DNA from: Gordonia sp. (in: high G+C Gram-positive bacteria)
GTDB lineage: Bacteria; Actinomycetota; Actinomycetes; Mycobacteriales; Mycobacteriaceae
DNA length: 9,451 nucleotides
Direction of reading: 5' to 3'
NCBI GenBank assembly: GCA_030152405.1
Contig: JASLJL010000302.1
Location: forward strand, 1-9,451
Shown: positions 5,971 through 9,451 of the stretch, in pieces
Position numbering within the stretch: position 1 is the first letter of the stretch
Layout: every line of letters starts with the position of its first letter
Program-made: the position numbers and the translations under genes
Notes under the pieces: model-generated
Seen by the model: the letters and a program-made list of their open reading frames with translations, nothing else
Told to the model about the DNA's origin: nothing
Database searches by the model: none

Positions 5971-6546
5971 ATGAAGCCTGAGCTGACGAGCACTGCCGTG
6001 TCCGTGGCGCTGATCGCACTGGTGGGCGCGGGCGTCGCCGGATGCTCCTCGGACGAGACGTCCGGCGCGGTCACCCTCGAGCTGAGGTCGGCCCGCGACT
6101 CGTATCCGTCGGGCTCGGCGCCCGCGCTCTCCCTCGCCGTGCACAACGACTCCGATGCACCGTGCTCGGTTCCCAAGCACGGAATCGGCATCCTCCGCAT
6201 CGATTCCGTGGAGCGTGACGGCCGACCGGTGCCGAGCACGTCGCGCCCGATCCCGACGGTCGCGCCCCCGGTCGACGCCATCCGTGCCTCGCTCACCGAC
6301 CTCTCCCCCGGCGACGCCCAGGCGCTCGACGTGGAGGTCGACGGCGGAACGGAAGCCCCCGCCGCGATACGGAGCCATGTGGTGACCCCGTCGGGCGGGC
6401 TGACGGCGACAGTCTGGCCCGTCGTCGACCGTGGACGCTATCGCGTGACCGCGTCGTTGGACGTCATCGAGGCCGCATCGCGGAAGGATCGCGCGCCGCT
6501 GTGTGCCCCGAGCACTCCCGCGACGGTCGAGTTCACGATCAGCTGA
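5971..6546 (+). CDS. Putative lipoprotein of unknown function
   Basis: The 191-residue product has a lipoprotein signal: short N-region with K2, hydrophobic 10-22 and lipobox VAGC with lipidated Cys25, followed by SSDETSG, a typical flexible linker. The mature part (33-191) looks like extracellular beta-sandwich sequence, with alternating strands (VTLELRSARDSYPSGSAPALSLAVHN split as 34-45 and 46-59) ending in VEFTIS. Cys65 and Cys178 could form a disulfide. The start is the ATG at 5971; a GTG lies one codon earlier. It starts 24 bp after the CCxxC gene on the same strand, so the two may be cotranscribed, and converges on dprA with 34 bp between stops and no strong terminator. I do not recognise a named family. 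Confidence 0.85.
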   Translation: MKPELTSTAVSVALIALVGAGVAGCSSDETSGAVTLELRSARDSYPSGSAPALSLAVHNDSDAPCSVPKHGIGILRIDSVERDGRPVPSTSRPIPTVAPPVDAIRASLTDLSPGDAQALDVEVDGGTEAPAAIRSHVVTPSGGLTATVWPVVDRGRYRVTASLDVIEAASRKDRAPLCAPSTPATVEFTIS

Positions 6547-6580
6547 GCCTCCGTCGGCACGACGTGACGAACGCGGCGCG

Positions 6581-7708
6581 TCACCGTCGAAGCCGCCACC
6601 GGCCGGCGTCCTCGTCGACCAGCCCTGCGACGTCGAGGCAGGCGAGCGCCCGCCGTACGACGTCGACCCCGAGTCCGCTGCTGAACGCGATCTCGTCGAG
6701 GGAGATCGCGTCGTGTGCGGGCAGGGCTTCGATCACCCGGAACTGGTCCCGCGGCAGTCCGTCGGTCTGTCGAACCGGAGACGGTCCCCGCGAGTCCTCC
6801 CCGTCCGGCGCCACCAGCGAGGCGATCGCGTCCACATCCGCGACGAGCGTAGCCTGACCGTCCGCGATCATCGCGTGGGTGCCCACCGAGGTGGCGCTCG
6901 TGATCGAACCCGGCACGGCGGCGAGCGGTCTGCCGAGACGAGTCGCCCACGCCGCGGTGTTCGCCGCACCGGAGCGTCGTCCGGCCTCCACGACGACCGT
7001 CGCACCGGAGAGCGCCGCGACCAGCCGGTTCCGTGTGAGGAAGCGGTGCTTCGCCGCTGTCGTGCCCGGCGGGTACTCCGAGAGAAGCAGTCCGCGCTCG
7101 GCGATCTCCGTGAGCAGCCGGGCGTGTCCGCTCGGATACGCACGATCGATTCCGCAGGCCAGCACCGCGGCGGTCGCCCCGCCGGCGGCGAGAGCACCGC
7201 GATGCGCCGCGCCGTCGATCCCGTACGCGCCGCCGGACACGACTGTCCGCCCCTGCGCCGCCAGCCCCGACGCGAACTGTCCCGCGACATATTCGCCGTA
7301 CGACGTCGCTGCTCGCGAACCGACGAGCGCGACGGCCGCGTCGCCGAGCAGTCGCAACGGCGCCGGACCGCGGATCCACAGGGCGAGCGGCGCTCCGCCG
7401 CGGGCCGCCGTCGACGCCCGGTCCAGGACCGAGAGCGACCAGGCGGGCCAGTCGTCGTCGGCAGGTGTCAGCAGTCTGGCCCCGACCTCGTCGCAGATCG
7501 CCAGATCGTCGTCGACGGACACTGTCGCGTGGCGCGCCTCGGTGGCCGTGAGCGCCGCCGAATGGCCGCGAGGCACGGTCCTGGTCCGAATCGCGGTCTC
7601 CGCATCCACCGGTCCGACCGCCGCCACGAGTGCGACGACCGCGGCCGACGGCGGTTCCGCGACGCCCGCCAGGTACGCCCATGCTCGGCGCTCCGCATCC
7701 GTGGTCAT
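6581..7708 (-). CDS. dprA: DNA processing protein DprA/Smf
   Basis: Binds single-stranded DNA and loads RecA; in competent bacteria it protects incoming strands, while its job in mycolic-acid bacteria is not established. The 375-residue product has an N-terminal SAM-like region (about 1-60), the Rossmann-like core with VALVGSRAATSYG (126-138), VVSGGAYGIDGAAHRGAL (156-173), LACGIDRAYP (183-192), FLTRNRLVAALSGATVVVEA (223-242), GAANTA (247-252) and VPGSITSATSVGTH (265-278), and a C-terminal winged-helix-like tail (about 318-375, ending WRLRR). The frame stays open far upstream through comM, but the ATG at 7708 is chosen because GGGGGA lies about 7 nt before it and its ATG overlaps the comM stop as ATGA. 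Last gene of the yraN-comM-dprA operon. Confidence 0.95.
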   Translation of the reverse strand: MTTDAERRAWAYLAGVAEPPSAAVVALVAAVGPVDAETAIRTRTVPRGHSAALTATEARHATVSVDDDLAICDEVGARLLTPADDDWPAWSLSVLDRASTAARGGAPLALWIRGPAPLRLLGDAAVALVGSRAATSYGEYVAGQFASGLAAQGRTVVSGGAYGIDGAAHRGALAAGGATAAVLACGIDRAYPSGHARLLTEIAERGLLLSEYPPGTTAAKHRFLTRNRLVAALSGATVVVEAGRRSGAANTAAWATRLGRPLAAVPGSITSATSVGTHAMIADGQATLVADVDAIASLVAPDGEDSRGPSPVRQTDGLPRDQFRVIEALPAHDAISLDEIAFSSGLGVDVVRRALACLDVAGLVDEDAGRWRLRR

Positions 7709-9234
7709 CGTCGGTTCCCCCGGTCGCGGTACATCAGCGCCTGCGCGACGTCGTCGGCCTCCGGTCGGGTCCCGCCGCGGAGATCGGTCAGCGTCCACGC
7801 GAGCCGCAGCGCGCGGTCCGCGCCTCGCGCGGTGATCCGGCCCTCGCGCAGAAACGCCTCGATCGGCCGCGTCGTCGCGGACGGCAGGCGGAACTCCCGA
7901 CGGAGCACGCTGCCCGGAACCTCGCCGTTCGTCATCCAGCCGTGTTCGTGCCACCGCTGCCGCGCGGCCTCGCGTGCCTGCGCGACGCGCGCACCGACGA
8001 CGGCGCTCGACTCCCCCTGCTCGGTCATCAACGCCGTGTTGCCCGGCGGCTCCATGTGCACGCGGATGTCGACGCGGTCCATCAGCGGTCCGGACAGTTT
8101 CCCGAGGTAGCGCCGTCGGACGATCGACGTGCACACACAGTCGACGTCGTTGACTGGGGCGCAGGGACACGGGTTCGCCGCCAGGATCAGCTGGAACCTC
8201 GCCGGGTAGACGGCCGTCCCGTCGCGCCGCGCGACGCGCACGATGCCGTCCTCGAGCGGCTGCCGCAGCGAGTCGAGCACCTTGGCGCCCATCTCGGCGC
8301 ACTCGTCCAGAAACAGCACACCCCGGTGAGCACGCGACACGGCACCGGGCCTCGCCATGCCCGTTCCGCCGCCCAGCAGTGCAGTGACTCCCGCGGTGTG
8401 GTGCGGAGCGACGAACGGAGGCGTCACGATGAGTGGCCGATGCGCGGGGAGGATGCCCGCCACCGAGTGGATCGCGGTGACCTCCAACGACTCCGAGTGC
8501 TCAAGGGCCGGCAGGATCCCCGGCAGCCTGCTCGCCAGCATCGTCTTCCCGATCCCCGGTGGGCCGGTCATCATCACGTGGTGCGCTCCGGCTGCGGCCA
8601 CCTCCAGCGCGTGGCGTGCGGCGGGCTGACCGACGACGTCGCACATGTCCGGGACGGCAGGCGCGGGCAGAGCCGTGGCGTCGCCGTCCACCGTGTCGAG
8701 GACGAGGCCTCCGCCGAGCCAGGCCACCACGTCCGACAGCGAGTTCGCGCCCCCGACCTCGACGCCCTCCACCAGCGTCGCCTCGGCCACGTTCGCGAGC
8801 GGCACCACCGCCCGCGTGAAGCCAGCGTCACGGGCGCCCAGAAGCAGCGGCAACACGCCACGTGTCGACCGCAGTCTGCCGTCGAGGGCGAGTTCACCCA
8901 CCAACACCGTCTTCGCGAGGAGATCTGCCTGCACCTGGCCCGTCGCCACCAGCACCGCGACGGCCATCGGAAGGTCGAAGCCGGCGCCGGACTTGGGCAG
9001 GTTGGCCGGTGCGAGCGCAACGGTCACGCGCTTCTCCGGAAACTTCATGCCGCTGTTGCTGACCGCCGCCCGCACCCGCTCCTTGGCTTCGCGCAGTGAC
9101 GTGTCGGCGCTGCCGCTGATCGTGAATCCGGGGAGTCCGCTGGTGATGTTCGCCTGGATCTCGATGACATCGGCGGCGAACGCGTTCAGTCCCACCGAAT
9201 GCACGCGCCCGAGATCGGTCACCGCGGTGCTCAT
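7705..9234 (-). CDS. comM: ComM/YifB family AAA+ ATPase (Mg chelatase-like)
   Basis: In Vibrio, ComM is a hexameric helicase that drives branch migration during integration of transforming DNA; the role in actinobacteria is unproven. The 509-residue product has family length and order: an N-terminal Lon-protease-like ChlI domain (about 1-170, with GLPGFTISG 33-41 and ALAPANLPKSGAGFDLP 73-89), then the AAA+ module with Walker A GPPGIGKT (224-231), Walker B VLFLDE (306-311), sensor AANP (352-355), cysteines 356, 358, 366 and 368 that likely bind zinc, and SGPLMDRVDI (381-390) with the expected arginine finger, then a C-terminal helical region. The ATG at 9234 is chosen over the open upstream frame because the family begins MSTAV-like here and it forms ATGA with the yraN stop. 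Named for homology, not for shown competence. Confidence 0.95.
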   Translation of the reverse strand: MSTAVTDLGRVHSVGLNAFAADVIEIQANITSGLPGFTISGSADTSLREAKERVRAAVSNSGMKFPEKRVTVALAPANLPKSGAGFDLPMAVAVLVATGQVQADLLAKTVLVGELALDGRLRSTRGVLPLLLGARDAGFTRAVVPLANVAEATLVEGVEVGGANSLSDVVAWLGGGLVLDTVDGDATALPAPAVPDMCDVVGQPAARHALEVAAAGAHHVMMTGPPGIGKTMLASRLPGILPALEHSESLEVTAIHSVAGILPAHRPLIVTPPFVAPHHTAGVTALLGGGTGMARPGAVSRAHRGVLFLDECAEMGAKVLDSLRQPLEDGIVRVARRDGTAVYPARFQLILAANPCPCAPVNDVDCVCTSIVRRRYLGKLSGPLMDRVDIRVHMEPPGNTALMTEQGESSAVVGARVAQAREAARQRWHEHGWMTNGEVPGSVLRREFRLPSATTRPIEAFLREGRITARGADRALRLAWTLTDLRGGTRPEADDVAQALMYRDRGNRR

Positions 9235-9451
9235 TCGACGATGCCCCGGTGATGGATCAGCGACGCGCGATCGAGGTCCTCCGGGTCCGCGATGTCCAGC
9301 TGAATCGCGACGATGTCGAATCGGATCACCGGCCAGAACCGCTCCTGTTCGGCGAGCCACTGGCGGGTGACGAGCCGCAGCGTTCGCAACTTCTGCGGTG
9401 TCACCGCGGCAGCCGGGTCTATGAAGGTCCTGCTCGCCCGTGTCTTCACCT
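9231..9451 (-). CDS. yraN: YraN/UPF0102 family endonuclease-like protein (partial)
   Basis: Only the C-terminal 73 codons are present; the gene enters from the right edge. The first visible residues read (E)VKTR, the ExK half of the PD-(D/E)XK nuclease-like motif of UPF0102, followed by AVTPQKLRTLRLVTRQWL and RFDIVAIQL, both characteristic of the family. The usual length is near 120 residues, so roughly the N-terminal 45 are missing. The TGA stop overlaps the comM start as ATGA, implying translational coupling. Members are suspected Holliday-junction-type nucleases by fold; function is not established. In actinobacteria yraN, comM and dprA commonly stand in this order. Confidence 0.9.
   Translation of the reverse strand, partial: VKTRASRTFIDPAAAVTPQKLRTLRLVTRQWLAEQERFWPVIRFDIVAIQLDIADPEDLDRASLIHHRGIVE

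Noticed and set aside
5212..6378. 388-codon minus-strand open frame opposite the CCxxC and lipoprotein genes
   Set aside because: Crosses two plus-strand genes that have coherent features (CCxxC core, lipobox); its own translation is repetitive in Arg/Gly/Val/Asp and shows no domain.
6547..6580. Terminator between the convergent lipoprotein and dprA genes
   Set aside because: Only a 5-bp CGTCG/CGACG pairing with a 3-nt loop is visible and no U run follows, so it is not enough to call.
6438..7682. 414-codon minus-strand frame within dprA
   Set aside because: A shifted frame of dprA, dominated by Arg, Gly and Ala; the dprA frame carries all family motifs.
6503..8110. 535-codon plus-strand frame opposite dprA
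   Set aside because: Antisense to dprA and the end of comM, Arg-rich and without recognisable motifs.
7709..8302. 198-codon N-terminal extension of dprA
   Set aside because: The open frame lies inside comM and reads as Arg/Ala-rich sequence; the ATGA overlap, GGGGGA site and family length all support the start at 7708.
7630..9099. 489-codon plus-strand frame opposite comM
   Set aside because: Antisense to comM; His/Arg-rich low-complexity translation as expected for the reverse frame of GC-rich coding DNA.

Overview
The window looks like chromosomal DNA from a high-GC actinomycete, most likely of the Mycobacteriales (mycolic-acid bacteria such as Gordonia, Williamsia, Tsukamurella or Mycobacterium relatives). 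The grounds are the GC-rich codon use, the actinobacterial-type protein sequences and the gene order. The run frr / pyrH / tsf / rpsB / M23-like gene / xerC / siderophore-interacting gene / dprA-like / comM-like / yraN-like is, from memory, the core order of the Mycobacterium tuberculosis Rv2882c-Rv2898c region, with the inserted genes of that species missing. The genus cannot be fixed from this sequence alone.

Left part (1-2894, all minus strand): translation and nucleotide genes. A structured leader and promoter (about 2682-2894) precede rpsB (ribosomal protein S2) and tsf (elongation factor Ts). A GC-rich hairpin follows tsf, then come pyrH (UMP kinase) and the first four codons of frr (ribosome recycling factor), which runs off the left edge. 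S2 and EF-Ts serve the ribosome directly, PyrH feeds UTP/CTP synthesis, and RRF recycles ribosomes.

Middle part (2965-5220): an exported M23/LytM-fold protein on the plus strand converges on, and overlaps by 53 bp, the tyrosine recombinase gene xerC on the minus strand. Upstream of xerC is a siderophore-interacting FAD reductase gene, preceded by a good match to an IdeR/DtxR iron box.

Right part (5272-9451): two plus-strand genes of unknown function, a cytoplasmic acidic protein with a CCxxC motif and a lipoprotein, are followed by a convergent minus-strand operon yraN-comM-dprA. Its genes are joined by two ATGA stop/start overlaps. This operon encodes proteins of the DNA-uptake and recombination families; yraN is cut by the right edge.

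Most of the window is ordinary conserved chromosome. The points worth a second look are regulatory: a roughly 177-nt rpsB leader made of consecutive hairpins, the iron box between divergent genes, and three starts (xerC, 5272, 5971) with a -10-like hexamer exactly 6 nt before ATG, as expected for leaderless mRNAs. I saw no CRISPR array, insertion sequence, tRNA or rRNA, and no sign of an unknown defence or mobile system.
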